A stretch of 64,000 nt of DNA from Pelomonas sp. Root1217 (GTDB taxonomy: Bacteria > Pseudomonadota > Gammaproteobacteria > Burkholderiales > Burkholderiaceae_C). The notes under the pieces were generated by a model, which did no database searches, had not been told where the DNA came from, and saw only the letters and a list, made by a program, of their open reading frames with translations. This document shows positions 42,594 through 52,600 of this stretch, in pieces. The stretch lies in the NCBI RefSeq assembly GCF_001425705.1, contig NZ_LMDC01000032.1, forward strand, positions 38,747-102,746. The letters run 5' to 3'. Every line of letters starts with the position of its first letter. The stretch's first letter is position 1. The translations under genes were made by a program, and so were the position numbers.

Positions 42594-44738
42594 TCACCGA
42601 AAAGTCCTGTTCCAGACCATGCCGTAGGTACGAGGCGCTCCACCCCGCAGCCAGCCCGAGCTGTAGAAGTCTTTGACGAACACGTTGTGAATGTTCTTCA
42701 CGTAACCGTTGATCGACCAGTCGCCTTGGGACGGACGCCAAGTCAGGTTGAAGTCGCCTGTCCAGAAGTTGTCCTGCATCGAAAGCGGTTGCTCGTTGGG
42801 CGACACGTAGTACTTGGTCACATAGCGACCATCAAGGCGTGCCACGAGCTTGCCGCTGTCGAAAGACAGGGTGCGCTGGTAATACGCACCGATCGTCCAG
42901 GTCGGCGAGTGCGGCAGGGTGCTGCCGTTGAGGTCGACACTGACGTTCTGGCCGTCCGGGTGGATCACGATCGTGCTGCGAAAGCGCGAGTTGATGTATC
43001 CCACACGAGCACCCAGCGCATCGGCTTCGGCAGGCCGCCATTGCGCCTCGATTTCGGCGCCCATGTTGCGCGCCTTGGGCGCGTTGGAGAACGCGAGCAC
43101 CGGGCCAAGCGCCGGATCGACGTAGAAGTCCTGTACCTGATAGTCGCGGTAGTCGTAGTAGTACACCGCGGTGTTCAAGCGCCAACGGTCATCTGCACTT
43201 TGGGTCTTCCATCCCAGTTCGTAGGAACGCAGCTTTTCCGGCCGGATGCCCGGGTAGTCCGGCGGCATCGTGCTCCAGGCGCCGGGGCGATAGCCCGTGG
43301 AAATGGTGGCATAGCCCATGGTCTTGGGGCCGAAGTCTTGCTCGAGGCCGAGCTTCCAGTCCGTGCGTTTCCAAGTTCCCGACGAGTTGCCGGGCGTGGC
43401 CGGGAAACGGTCCGTTGTCTGCCACTTGTCATCGATCGTGTAGCGCACGCCCGCGACCGCGCGGGTGGTGCTGGTCAGTGAGTAGGTGGCGTTGCCGAAG
43501 ACTGCCTTCGAGCGGGCGCCCGAGTTCTGGTGGATCGTCCCACCAGCCAATGGACCGGTCAGCGGTCGCTGGATGATGCGCATGTCGTTGTCGTAGTAGT
43601 ACAGGCCGACAAGCGTCTTCATGTGCTCGACGGGTTGCGACGCCAAGCGAACTTCCAGCGTGTTCTGCCTCAGCGAGTGGGGGTCTTCCCCGTCGTCATC
43701 GATGAGCCAAGAACCTGTGGGGATGAACTGGTGGTTATGGCCTCCGCTTGTCGCGGTGAGCATCGTCAGCTTGCCAAGGCTGGTTTTCGCGTCGAGCTGT
43801 GCCCAGTACTTGGTGCCGATGTAACGCTCAGACGGACCCGTGATCGGGTTCGCCGTTTTCCACGGGTCTTTCACCGAGTTGCCGGCGAAGGCGGGCACGT
43901 AGCCCGCACCAGCGCCACCGAGATCCACGTACTCAAAGCCAAACAGGGCGGAGATGTCCTCGCTCAGCTCGAACAACAGCTTGGCGCGAAGCGATTTCTG
44001 GTCGGCATCGCTGGTGCCGTTGTTGTAGTACGGGTCGTGCTTGAGCACACTGCCCGACACGCGAATGGCCACGTTGTCCGTCAACTCGCGGTTCAACATG
44101 CCCTCCACGCGACGGGTGCCGTAGGAACCGAGTTCAAGCGCCAGTGCACCTTCGTTGTGGAACCCTGGGTCATTGCTGATGATGTTCACCACGCCACCGG
44201 GGCCGGAGCGGCCATAGAAGGTGGACTGCGGGCCGCGCAGCACTTCCACCCGGGCCAGGTCGTACATGACCTGCGTACCCTCGGGGCGGGCGTTGTAAGC
44301 CCCATCCACATTGATGGCGACTGCGCCGTCCCCCACGCCCGGCGACAGGTCGGTGCCCAGGCCACGCACCGCCACGAGATAACCGCGCGGCTGAGTCTGC
44401 ACCACCACGCCGGGCGTGCCCTGAATCACAGTGTCCAGGCGGTTCAACCCTTGCTCTCGGATCTCCTTGCCACTCACCACGGCCGTGGAAATCGAGGTCT
44501 TCTGCAGGTTCTGGCTCACCCGCTGAGCCGTGACCACGACCGTCTCGAGTTTGGCACTGGAGGCGGCCTCGTCAGCCGCAGGAGCCGGGGCATCAGCCGC
44601 AGGGGCAGAAGCGGCCGGAGCCACAGCTGCCGCAACCTCCTGTGCATAGGCTGGCACGCAACAGGCGCCTGTCAGCAGAAGCGTCGGCCAACCGTTGCGC
44701 GCAGCACGGCGACTCACCTTGGCATATCGTTGTTTCAT
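42594..44738 (-). CDS. TonB-dependent outer-membrane receptor
   Basis: 714 residues. It has a signal peptide (TLLLTGACCVPAYAQEVA), an alanine/proline-rich linker, a plug domain from about residue 64 (LETVVVTAQRVSQNLQKTS, a TonB box-like start; VEVLRGPQSTFYGRSGPGGV at about 165-185) and a 22-strand barrel ending in MVWNRTFR with the terminal aromatic-x signature. The barrel is of the FecA/Fiu-like, iron-complex or aromatic-substrate type common in sphingomonads and Burkholderiales degraders. As first gene of operon 2 it likely imports the pathway substrate. Upstream is a candidate promoter at 44982-45011. Confidence 0.92.
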   Translation of the reverse strand: MKQRYAKVSRRAARNGWPTLLLTGACCVPAYAQEVAAAVAPAASAPAADAPAPAADEAASSAKLETVVVTAQRVSQNLQKTSISTAVVSGKEIREQGLNRLDTVIQGTPGVVVQTQPRGYLVAVRGLGTDLSPGVGDGAVAINVDGAYNARPEGTQVMYDLARVEVLRGPQSTFYGRSGPGGVVNIISNDPGFHNEGALALELGSYGTRRVEGMLNRELTDNVAIRVSGSVLKHDPYYNNGTSDADQKSLRAKLLFELSEDISALFGFEYVDLGGAGAGYVPAFAGNSVKDPWKTANPITGPSERYIGTKYWAQLDAKTSLGKLTMLTATSGGHNHQFIPTGSWLIDDDGEDPHSLRQNTLEVRLASQPVEHMKTLVGLYYYDNDMRIIQRPLTGPLAGGTIHQNSGARSKAVFGNATYSLTSTTRAVAGVRYTIDDKWQTTDRFPATPGNSSGTWKRTDWKLGLEQDFGPKTMGYATISTGYRPGAWSTMPPDYPGIRPEKLRSYELGWKTQSADDRWRLNTAVYYYDYRDYQVQDFYVDPALGPVLAFSNAPKARNMGAEIEAQWRPAEADALGARVGYINSRFRSTIVIHPDGQNVSVDLNGSTLPHSPTWTIGAYYQRTLSFDSGKLVARLDGRYVTKYYVSPNEQPLSMQDNFWTGDFNLTWRPSQGDWSINGYVKNIHNVFVKDFYSSGWLRGGAPRTYGMVWNRTFR

Positions 44739-45198
44739 CGTTGTCTCCTTTTAATAGTCAACACCGCCCTTCGGTCGGCGACGGGCGCTGACCGGGCAGG
44801 ACCTTGTTTTGGATGAAGGCGCCGAGTCGCTCGCCTGACCGGCCAGGCCAGCAGCGGCTCGGAGGATCAAGAGCCGACGTCAGTTCGAGATTGAGCGCTG
44901 CGGCAGTGGAAGTTCTGGGTCATCGTTGTCTCCGGTTTTGTCGGCTATTCGCCGCGTTCTTGTCTACCGTCAATGCGACAGATGCTAGGAGGCTGTAGGG
45001 CGCAAAACTAGGCGACGACTTCAGTCATGGACCTCATGCAAACCCGTATACGGGTAAACCGTGCCGCACTTGATCTGATCGTCTCGGGACATGCACACGC
45101 TTCGCCTCGATTCGAAGCGCCACGCCTGCTCGGGACGCTGCAGCGGAACCGCTACCGCGATCTCGATTCGCCCAAGCAGCGGCTGCGTTAGAAGATCA
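44739..45198. other. Intergenic region between the TonB-receptor gene and the sensor kinase
   Basis: 460 bp with no coding frame I accept. It holds the candidate operon 2 promoter (44982-45011) and about 240 bp of 5' leader before the receptor start, long enough for post-transcriptional control, though no riboswitch fold was recognised. The remaining part up to the kinase stop shows nothing clear. Confidence 0.5.
44982..45011 (-). promoter_or_regulatory. Candidate promoter of operon 2
   Basis: Minus-strand CTAGTT (45011-45006), exactly 17 bp, then CTAGCAT (44988-44982). The same pair of boxes at the same spacing recurs at 35443-35472, and a close version (GTGGTT) at 28602-28631 before operon 1. 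The TAGCAT part would serve as -10. Confidence 0.55.
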
Positions 45199-46299
45199 TC
45201 ACCAGGGCCCAGGCGCTGTCGCCGGCTTAGCGCTGGCCCGACTGACGTCTGTCAGCGACGCGGGCAGCACCATCACCATCGTTAGCCCCGCCCCCTGCCG
45301 CGTCTCGGCCCGGATGCTCCCGCCATGGAGCGCGAAGGCCCGCTGGGCAATGGCAAGGCCCAGGCCAACCCCCTGCACGTTCTCCGAGCCCGCCACACGA
45401 GCGAAGGGTTCGAAGATGGCCTCGACCATGTCCGCCGGCACGCCCTGTCCGTGATCCTCGACGGTGCAGGTCAGGCACGCCGATGCCTCGTCGATGCGCG
45501 CCGTCACGCTGACGAGGCTGCCTGGCCGCGTGAACTTCACTGCGTTGCGGATCACGTTTTCATAGCCCCGGTACAGCAGCTCGCCATGGGCGTGCATGAC
45601 GAACTCGCCAGGCAGGTCGGCACGGACCTTCTTGCCCTGCAACTGGGCCTCGAACTGCGCGTCCTCGGCGATGGCCTGCAGCAGCTCGATGACATCGACG
45701 CAGCTGGCCGGTGGCACGGCCGCACCGGCCTCCAGGCGGTGCCAGGTCAGCAGCTCCTCGACGAGGCCGTCCAGGCGTTGGCTCTCGCGCTCGATGCGGT
45801 CAAGCATGGGTGCGAAGCTGGCCGGGTCCTGCCGCACGAGGCCGATGGCGACCTGCAGCCGCGCCAGCGGCGAGCGCAGCTCGTGCGAGATGTCGTGCAG
45901 CAGCTGCTGGCGAGATTCGGTCAGCCGCTGCAGCTGGCGCGCCATGCGGTCGAAGTCGCCGGCCAGGTCGACGATCTCGTCATCGCGCCCGCCCATGCGG
46001 TGCCGCACCCGTGCGTCCAGGTTGCCGTCGGCAATCTGGCGCAGCGCCCAGCTCAGATGGCGGATGGGTCGCGAGAGGTACCACGCCAGGCCGGCGCTGG
46101 TCAGCAGCATCGTCAGCACCCCGGCCGTGAACGGCACCAGCGGCACGACGCCGAACAGCAGATCACCGCTGTCGGGCGGCGGCGGCCGGCCGGTCAGGTG
46201 GAAATAGCTGACGACGCTGACCAGCGTCAGCACCATGCCGATCCACTGCGACAGGAAGAACTTCCAGAACAGTCGGCCGGGGCGGCGCGAGGTCGCCAT
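45199..46299 (-). CDS. Sensor histidine kinase
   Basis: 366-residue membrane kinase. Two membrane helices (about 15-35 and 58-80) enclose a very short periplasmic loop with a proline run (TGRPPPPDSGD). Then come a HAMP linker (about 80-132), the HisKA dimerisation helix with phospho-acceptor His in LLHDISHELRSPLARLQ (about 150), and an HATPase domain with N-box RNAVKF and G-boxes DHGQGVPAD and GVGLGLAIAQ. This short-loop type resembles CpxA/EnvZ-like or metal- and drug-responsive kinases. It starts 2 bp after the response-regulator stop. Confidence 0.9.
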   Translation of the reverse strand: MATSRRPGRLFWKFFLSQWIGMVLTLVSVVSYFHLTGRPPPPDSGDLLFGVVPLVPFTAGVLTMLLTSAGLAWYLSRPIRHLSWALRQIADGNLDARVRHRMGGRDDEIVDLAGDFDRMARQLQRLTESRQQLLHDISHELRSPLARLQVAIGLVRQDPASFAPMLDRIERESQRLDGLVEELLTWHRLEAGAAVPPASCVDVIELLQAIAEDAQFEAQLQGKKVRADLPGEFVMHAHGELLYRGYENVIRNAVKFTRPGSLVSVTARIDEASACLTCTVEDHGQGVPADMVEAIFEPFARVAGSENVQGVGLGLAIAQRAFALHGGSIRAETRQGAGLTMVMVLPASLTDVSRASAKPATAPGPW

Positions 46300-46301
46300 C
46301 G

Positions 46302-47003
46302 TCAGTCGACCAGCAGCTGGTAGCCGCGGCCGCGAACGCTTTCTATCCACGACTGGCCGTCGCTGCGCAGGCCCAGCTTCTGGCGGATGCTGCTGATGTG
46401 CACATCGATGCGCCGGTCGAATCGCGCCAGCGGCTGGCCGAAGGCCTGCAGCGAGATGTCCTGCTTGCTGACGAGTTGCCCCGCCTGTCGCGCCAGCACT
46501 TCCAGCAGCGTGAACTCGGTACCGGTCAGCTCCAGCGGCCGGCCCTGCCAGGTCGCACTGCGGCTGCCGGGGGACAGGATCAGCGGCCCCACCTGCAGCT
46601 GCTTCGCGCCACTGGCCACCGGCGTGGACGCCGGCTCGCGACCCTCGGTGCGGCGCAGGATGGCACGGATGCGCGCCACCAGCTCGCCCGGCGTGCAGGG
46701 CTTGGGCACGTAGTCGTCGGCGCCCATGTCCAGGCCGACGATGCGGTCGATGTTGTCGCCGCGAGCGGTCAGCATCAGCACCGGGACCTGGCTCGTCGAA
46801 CGGATGCGGCGCAGCGCCTCAGTACCGGACACGCGCGGCATCATGATGTCGAGCACCACGATGCTGTAGGGCCGGCTGACCGCCTCCAGCGCACCGGCCT
46901 CGCCGTCGTGCACGGCATGCACGTCGAAGCCCTCGCGCACGAGGTACTGCGACAGCATGGCGGTAAGGTCGATGTCATCATCAACCAGCAGAACCTTGTT
47001 CAT
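46302..47003 (-). CDS. OmpR/CpxR-type response regulator
   Basis: 233 residues: a receiver domain with VLLVDDDIDL, phospho-acceptor Asp in IVVLDIMMPRVSG (about 51), the switch Thr in LMLTARG and Lys in YVPKPCTPGE, then an OmpR winged helix (about 135-230, ending ESVRGRGYQLLVD). Divergent from the efflux operon that starts 114 bp away. Two CTTAACC direct repeats upstream of that operon, and the same layout at 53.8 kb, are good candidates for its binding sites. The start at 47003 gives MNKVLLVDDD. Confidence 0.92.
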   Translation of the reverse strand: MNKVLLVDDDIDLTAMLSQYLVREGFDVHAVHDGEAGALEAVSRPYSIVVLDIMMPRVSGTEALRRIRSTSQVPVLMLTARGDNIDRIVGLDMGADDYVPKPCTPGELVARIRAILRRTEGREPASTPVASGAKQLQVGPLILSPGSRSATWQGRPLELTGTEFTLLEVLARQAGQLVSKQDISLQAFGQPLARFDRRIDVHISSIRQKLGLRSDGQSWIESVRGRGYQLLVD

Positions 47004-47055
47004 CGGCCCGGAGTATCCGCGTCGCAACGCGCGCCCGGCGAGCCGTTTTACCCAC

Positions 47056-47099
47056 CTTAACCCTGTCGGAAGGCGCTTAACCGACCCGATTCCTAGCAT
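47056..47099 (+). promoter_or_regulatory. Response-regulator operator and promoter of the efflux operon
   Basis: CTTAACC (47056-47062), 13 bp, CTTAACC (47076-47082), 10 bp, CTAGCAT (47093-47099), ending 18 bp before the efflux ATG. Direct 7-bp repeats with 20-bp periodicity, the second at the -35 position, are the classic site for OmpR-type activators, and TAGCAT is the -10. With the -10 so close to the ATG the leader is very short, or the motif has another role. The layout is matched exactly at 53821-53864. Confidence 0.6.
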
Positions 47100-47117
47100 G
47101 GGCTGCACAGGTATCCC

Positions 47118-48530
47118 ATGCCCAAAGCACTGACTCCACACGCCCTTTCGACTGCCTGCGCCACACTGCTGCTGGCGCTGGCCGGCTGCGCCGTCGGGCC
47201 CACCTACCAGGCCCCCACGCCCGCCGCCGCGACGACCTGGCACGCTCCCGTGCCGCACGACGGCCAGTCCACCACGCTGCAGAACTGGTGGGCCCAGTTC
47301 AACGACGCCGCGCTGACGCAGTTCATCATCTGGGCCGAGGCCGACAGCCCCACGCTGACACAGGCGTGGACTCGCATCGAGCAAGCCCGCGCCACGCTGA
47401 CGACGACGCGCGCTGGCGCTCTGCCCGCGGCCAGCGCCTCCGGCAGCGCGGCGCGCAGCGGCGCTTCCGGCACGACCAGCACGACGACGCGCAGCGCCCG
47501 GCTTGACGCGTCATGGGAGATCGACCTCTTCGGCCGCGTGCGCCGCAACGCCGAGGCCGCGAGCGCACGCATCGAGGCCCGTGAGGCGGACTGGCACGAG
47601 GCCCGCGTGTCGCTGGCCGCCGAGGTCGCGGACACCTATGTGCAGTACCGCGCCTGTGGCCTGCTGGCCGACGCCTACGAGCGCGAGCTGGCGTCCGTGA
47701 CGAAGACGGAAGCCACCACCGCGACGATGGTGCAGGCCGGCTTCACGGCACCGTCCGACGGCGCGCTCGCGCGGGCCACCCTCGCCAGCAGCCGCTCCTC
47801 GGCCGTGCGCCAGCGCGCGCAGTGCTCACTGTTGCTGAAGTCGCTGGTCTACCTGACCGGCCACGACGAACCCGAGCTGCTGGCGACGATGGCCGGTGGC
47901 AGCACGGCCGTGCCGCAGCCCGCGCATCTCGGCGTGGACAGCGTGCCGGCCCAGGTCTTGCGCCAGCGGCCCGACCTGGCGTCGCTGGAACGCGAGCTGG
48001 CCGCCAGCAGCGCCGAGATCGGCGCCGCGCAGGCAGACCTCTACCCCAGCCTGTCGCTGAGCGGCTCCATCACGCGCAGCCTCGGCCAGGGCCTGACGAC
48101 CTGGTCGTTCGGGCCGGCGCTGGCGGCGTCACTGTTCAACGGTGGCGCCAAGCGCGCTGCGGTGGACAGCGCCAACGCGAGCTACACCAGCGCGCTGGCC
48201 AGCTACCGGCAGGGCGTGCGCAGCGCGGTGCGCGAGGTGGAGGAGGCGCTCGTCAACCTCGACAGCACGCGCCAGCGCGCCACCGAGGCGCACCGCGCCG
48301 CCGAGGAGTACCGCCGCTACCTTAACGCCACCGAGGCCAACTGGCGCGCCGGCACGGCCAGCCTGCTGAACCTGGAGGAAGCGCGGCGCTCCGCGCTGTC
48401 CGCCGAAATCGACGACCTGACGCTGAAACAGAGCCAGGTCAGCTACTGGATCGCCCTCTACAAGGCCCTCGGCGGCGGCTGGACACCCGGCGCCACGGTC
48501 TCCACGAACAAGAACGGAGCCCAGCCTTGA
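47118..48530 (+). CDS. Outer-membrane efflux lipoprotein (NodT family)
   Basis: 470-residue TolC-like factor. A lipoprotein signal ends in LALAGCAVGP (lipobox LAGC, Cys about 24). Two OEP repeats follow (about 65-250 and 270-455) with long helices and the NodT-type segments GPTYQAPTP and AQVLRQRPDLASLERELAAS. It forms the outer-membrane channel of a tripartite pump with the two genes downstream; its stop overlaps the start of the fusion-protein gene. The C-terminal region QVSYWIALYKALGGGW is typical. Confidence 0.93.
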   Translation: MPKALTPHALSTACATLLLALAGCAVGPTYQAPTPAAATTWHAPVPHDGQSTTLQNWWAQFNDAALTQFIIWAEADSPTLTQAWTRIEQARATLTTTRAGALPAASASGSAARSGASGTTSTTTRSARLDASWEIDLFGRVRRNAEAASARIEAREADWHEARVSLAAEVADTYVQYRACGLLADAYERELASVTKTEATTATMVQAGFTAPSDGALARATLASSRSSAVRQRAQCSLLLKSLVYLTGHDEPELLATMAGGSTAVPQPAHLGVDSVPAQVLRQRPDLASLERELAASSAEIGAAQADLYPSLSLSGSITRSLGQGLTTWSFGPALAASLFNGGAKRAAVDSANASYTSALASYRQGVRSAVREVEEALVNLDSTRQRATEAHRAAEEYRRYLNATEANWRAGTASLLNLEEARRSALSAEIDDLTLKQSQVSYWIALYKALGGGWTPGATVSTNKNGAQP

Positions 48531-49639
48531 ACCGGCCCACCCGCATCCACGCACCCGGCGCCATCGTTGCCGCGCTGTTCCTCCTCACGGCCTGCAGCAA
48601 GCCCGAAGGCGGCGGCCCCGCCGCTGCCGCCAGCGCGCCCAGCGTGCTGACGGTGGAAATCACGTCGCCCAGCACGCTGCAGTGGCCGCAGACCATCGAG
48701 GCCAACGGCGCGCTGGCAGCCTGGCAGGAAATCATCGTCAGCCCCGAGACCGGCGGCCTGCGCATCGCCGAACTGGCGGTGGACGTGGGCACGCGCGTCC
48801 GCAAGGGCCAGCTGCTCGCCCGCCTGGCCGACGACAGCCTGCAGAACGACCTGCACAAGCAGCAGGCGCTCGTCGCCCAGGCGCAGGCCACGCTGGACCA
48901 GGCCACGTCCAACGTGCAGCGCGCCAAGGCCGCCGAGAACAGCGGCGGCCTGTCGGCGCAGACCATCGAGCAGTACCGCATCACCGAGGCGACGTCGCGT
49001 GCCGCGCTGGCGTCGGCCAAGGCCGACCTGGACGCGACGCAGCTCAAGCTGCGCCAGACCCACATCGTCGCGCCGGACGACGGCCTCGTGTCGACGCGCA
49101 CCGGCGTGCTCGGCAACGTCGTGTCAGCCGGTACGGAGCTCTTCCGCCTCGTGGGGCAGGGCCGCGTCGAATGGCGCGCCGAGGTCGATGCGCGCCAGCT
49201 GGCCGTCATCAAGGAAGGCCAGCACGCCCGCGTCACGCTGCCCACCGCGCAGACCGTGGACGGCAAGGTGCGCCTGCTCGGCCCGGTGCTGAGCACCGAC
49301 ACCGGCCGCGCGCTCATCTACGTCGCGCTGCCGACCGACAGCGCCGCGCGAGTGGGCATGTTCGCCAGCGGCAGCGTGGAGCTGCCGTCCACACCCGCAC
49401 TGACGCTGCCACAGAGCGCACTGGTATCGCGCGACGGCCGTGACTATGTCTACACGGTCGACGGTGGCGGCAAGGCACACAGCGTCGTCGTCACGGTGGG
49501 CCGGCGCCAGCAACAGCGCGTCGAGGTGCTGGGCGGCGTGCCGGCGAACGCGCGCGTCGTCGCCGGTGGCGGCGCGTTCCTATCGGACGGCGCCCAGGTG
49601 ACGGTGGCCGCTGCGGCAGCGTCAGCGGCCTCGCGTTGA
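48527..49639 (+). CDS. RND efflux periplasmic adaptor (membrane fusion lipoprotein)
   Basis: 370 residues. A lipoprotein signal has lipobox LTAC (Cys about 24). Then come the lipoyl half-motifs (VSPETGGLRIAELAVDVGTR and THIVAPDDGLVSTRTG) flanking a coiled-coil hairpin (about 105-165), then beta-barrel and membrane-proximal domains. The start codon is TTG at 48527, sharing TTGA with the stop of the upstream gene and preceded by GGAG 11 bp away; no better start exists. It connects the RND pump to the NodT-type channel. Confidence 0.92.
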   Translation: MNRPTRIHAPGAIVAALFLLTACSKPEGGGPAAAASAPSVLTVEITSPSTLQWPQTIEANGALAAWQEIIVSPETGGLRIAELAVDVGTRVRKGQLLARLADDSLQNDLHKQQALVAQAQATLDQATSNVQRAKAAENSGGLSAQTIEQYRITEATSRAALASAKADLDATQLKLRQTHIVAPDDGLVSTRTGVLGNVVSAGTELFRLVGQGRVEWRAEVDARQLAVIKEGQHARVTLPTAQTVDGKVRLLGPVLSTDTGRALIYVALPTDSAARVGMFASGSVELPSTPALTLPQSALVSRDGRDYVYTVDGGGKAHSVVVTVGRRQQQRVEVLGGVPANARVVAGGGAFLSDGAQVTVAAAAASAASR

Positions 49640-49652
49640 TCGGAGCCGCACC

Positions 49653-52600
49653 ATGAATGTCTCCGCCTGGTCGATCCGCAATCCGGTCCCGTCCATCCTG
49701 CTGTTCATCCTGCTGACGGTCGTCGGCCTGATCGGTTTCAGCAAGCTGCAGGTGCAGGACTTCCCCGACATGGACCTGCCGACCATCCAGGTGTCGGCCT
49801 CGCTGGAAGGCGCGGCGCCGGCCCAGCTGGAAACCGAGGTTGCGCGCAAGTTGGAGGACAAGCTCGCGTCGCTGTCCAAGCTGGACCATGTCACGACGAC
49901 GATCACCGATGGCTCGGTGAGCATGAGCGTCACCTTCGACATCGACAAGAACTCCGAGGAAGCGCTCAGCGAGGTCCGCAACGCCATCGACGGCGCCAAG
50001 GCCGACCTGCCCGCGAGCATGGCCTCGCCCACCGTATCCAAGATCACCAGTGCCGGCTCCGCGCTGCTGACCTTCACCGTCGAATCGACGCAGCTCGACG
50101 AGCAGGACCTGTCCTGGTTCGTCGATAACGACGTGGCCAAGGCCATGCTCGCCGTGAAGGGCGTGGCCTCCGTCGCGCGCGTCGGAGGCGTCGACCGCGA
50201 GGTGCTGGTGACGCTGCAGCCCACGCTGATGGCCGGCCTGGGCGTGACGCCGTCCGACGTATCGGCAAAGCTCAAGGCCGTGCAGAAGGACAGCTCCGGC
50301 GGCCAGGGCGAGCTAGGCGGTCAGCGCCAGTCCGTGCGCACGCTGGCCACCGTGGGCCGGCCGGCCGACATCGCCGCATTGACACTGCCGCTGGCCGACG
50401 GCCGCATCGTGCGACTGGACCAGATCGCGAAGATCGCCGACGGCCATGCCGAGCGTTCCACCATCGCCCTTCGTGACGGCAAGCGCGTCATCGGCTTCCA
50501 GGTCACGCGCTCGCGCGGCTTCTCGGACACGGGCGTCGCCAGCGACATCCGCGCGGCCGTGAAGACCTTCGCCGCCGCGCACCCGAACGTGACGGTGCGA
50601 GAAGCATCGAACACCGTCGAGCCCATCCAGGAGAACTACCACGGCTCCATGCACCTGCTGCTGGAAGGCGCCGTGCTGGCCGTCATCGTCGTGTGGCTGT
50701 TCCTGCGCGACTGGCGTGCCACGTTGGTGTCCGCCGCGGCGCTGCCGCTGTCCATCGTGCCGGCCTTCCTCGTCATGTGGCTGCTGGGCTATTCGCTGAA
50801 CACAATCACGCTGCTGTCGATGTCGCTGGTCGTCGGCGTGCTGGTGGACGACGCCATCGTCGAGATCGAGAACATCGAACGCCACCTGTTGATGGGCAAG
50901 AGCCCGTTCCAGGCCGCGATGGAAGCCGCCGACGAGATCGGCCTGGCCGTCATTGCAACGACGTTCACGCTGGTCGCCGTATTTCTGCCCACGGCCTTCA
51001 TGGGCGGCATACCGGGCAAGTTCTTCAAGCAGTTCGGCATCACCGCGTCGGTCGCCGTGCTCGCGTCGCTGCTGGTCGCGCGGCTGTTGACGCCGATGAT
51101 GGCCGCCTACCTGCTCAAGCTCAAGAAGCCGGGTCACCACGAGGTGTCCACCGACGGCCCGACGATGACGCGCTACCTCGGCTGGGCGCGCGCAGGGCTT
51201 AAGCACCGCAAGACGACCGTTGCGCTGGCGGCGCTGTTCATGGTGTTGTCGCTGGCCGTCGCGCCCTTCATCCCGACGGCCTTCATCCCGGCGCAAGACA
51301 AGGCGCAGAGCAGCATCAGCATCAAGATGGCGCCCGGCACGACGCTGGAGCAGACCACCGCCACCAGCGTGCGCGCGGCCGAACTCCTGAAGACCTTGCC
51401 CGAAGTGCAGAGCGTGTTCGTGTCGGCCGGCACGGCCTCTACCGGCGGCGGCATGGGTGCCTCGTCGGCGGCCGACCTGACCAGCGCGACGCTGACCGTC
51501 GACCTCGTCGCCCGCGGCGACCGCAAGCTCAAGCAGTCGCAGGTCGAGGCCCAGATGCGCAGCCTGCTGCGCACGCTGCCGGGCGCGCGCATCTCGGTCG
51601 GCGGCGGCAACAGCGGCGAGTCGCTGCAGCTGACGCTGGCCAGCGACGACCCCGAGGCGCTGACGCTGGCCGCCACGCAGGCCGAGGTGCAGCTGCGTAC
51701 GCTGAAGGGCATCGGCAATGTGACGTCCAGCGCCGCGCTGCAGCGCCCCGAGATCCAGATCAGGCCCGACACCGTCAAGGCCGCCGCTTTGGGCGTCACG
51801 TCCGAGGCGCTGGCCGACGCGGTGCGCTTCGCAACCTACGGCGACTACTCGACGTCGCTGCCCAAGCTCAACCTGCCGCAGCGCCAGATCCCCATCCGCG
51901 TGCGGCTGGACGACACGGTGCGGCAAGGCCTGGCCGCCATCGGCCAGCTGCGCGTGGCCGGCAGCAATGGCACGGTGAGCCTCGCGTCGGTGGCCGACGT
52001 CTCAATGGGCAGCGGCCCGTCGCAGATCGACCGCATCGACCGTTCGCGCAACGTGACGCTGACCGTGGAACTGAACGGCCGCGCCATTGGCGAGGTGCAG
52101 AAGGAGGCCAAGGCGCTGCAGGCGCTTCGCTCGCTGCCCACCGGCGTGCGCTTCGTCGACCAGGGCGAGCTGCAGCGCATGTCGGAGCTGTTCACGAGTT
52201 TCGGCGTCGCGATGGCCATCGGCATCTTCTGCATCTACGCGGTGCTGGTGCTGCTGTTCCACGACTTCCTGCAGCCCGCCACCATCCTGTGCGCGCTGCC
52301 GCTGGCCATGGGCGGCGCGCTGCTGGCGCTGTGGATGACGGGCCAGGCGTTCTCGATGCCGGTCGTCATCGGCGTGCTGATGCTGATGGGCATCGTGACG
52401 AAGAACTCCATCCTGCTGGTGGAGTACGCCATCGTCGCGCGCAGAGGCGGCATGACGCGCTTCGACGCCATCGTCGACGCCTGCCACAAGCGCGCCCGCC
52501 CCATCGTCATGACGACCATCGCGATGGGCGCCGGCATGCTGCCCAACGCGCTGGGCCTGGGCGCCGAGCCGAGCTTCCGCCAGCCGATGGCCATCGTCGT

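Noticed and set aside
50313..51926. 537-codon minus-strand frame inside the efflux pump gene
   Set aside because: Antisense shadow; the plus-strand product is a full-length AcrB-type pump.
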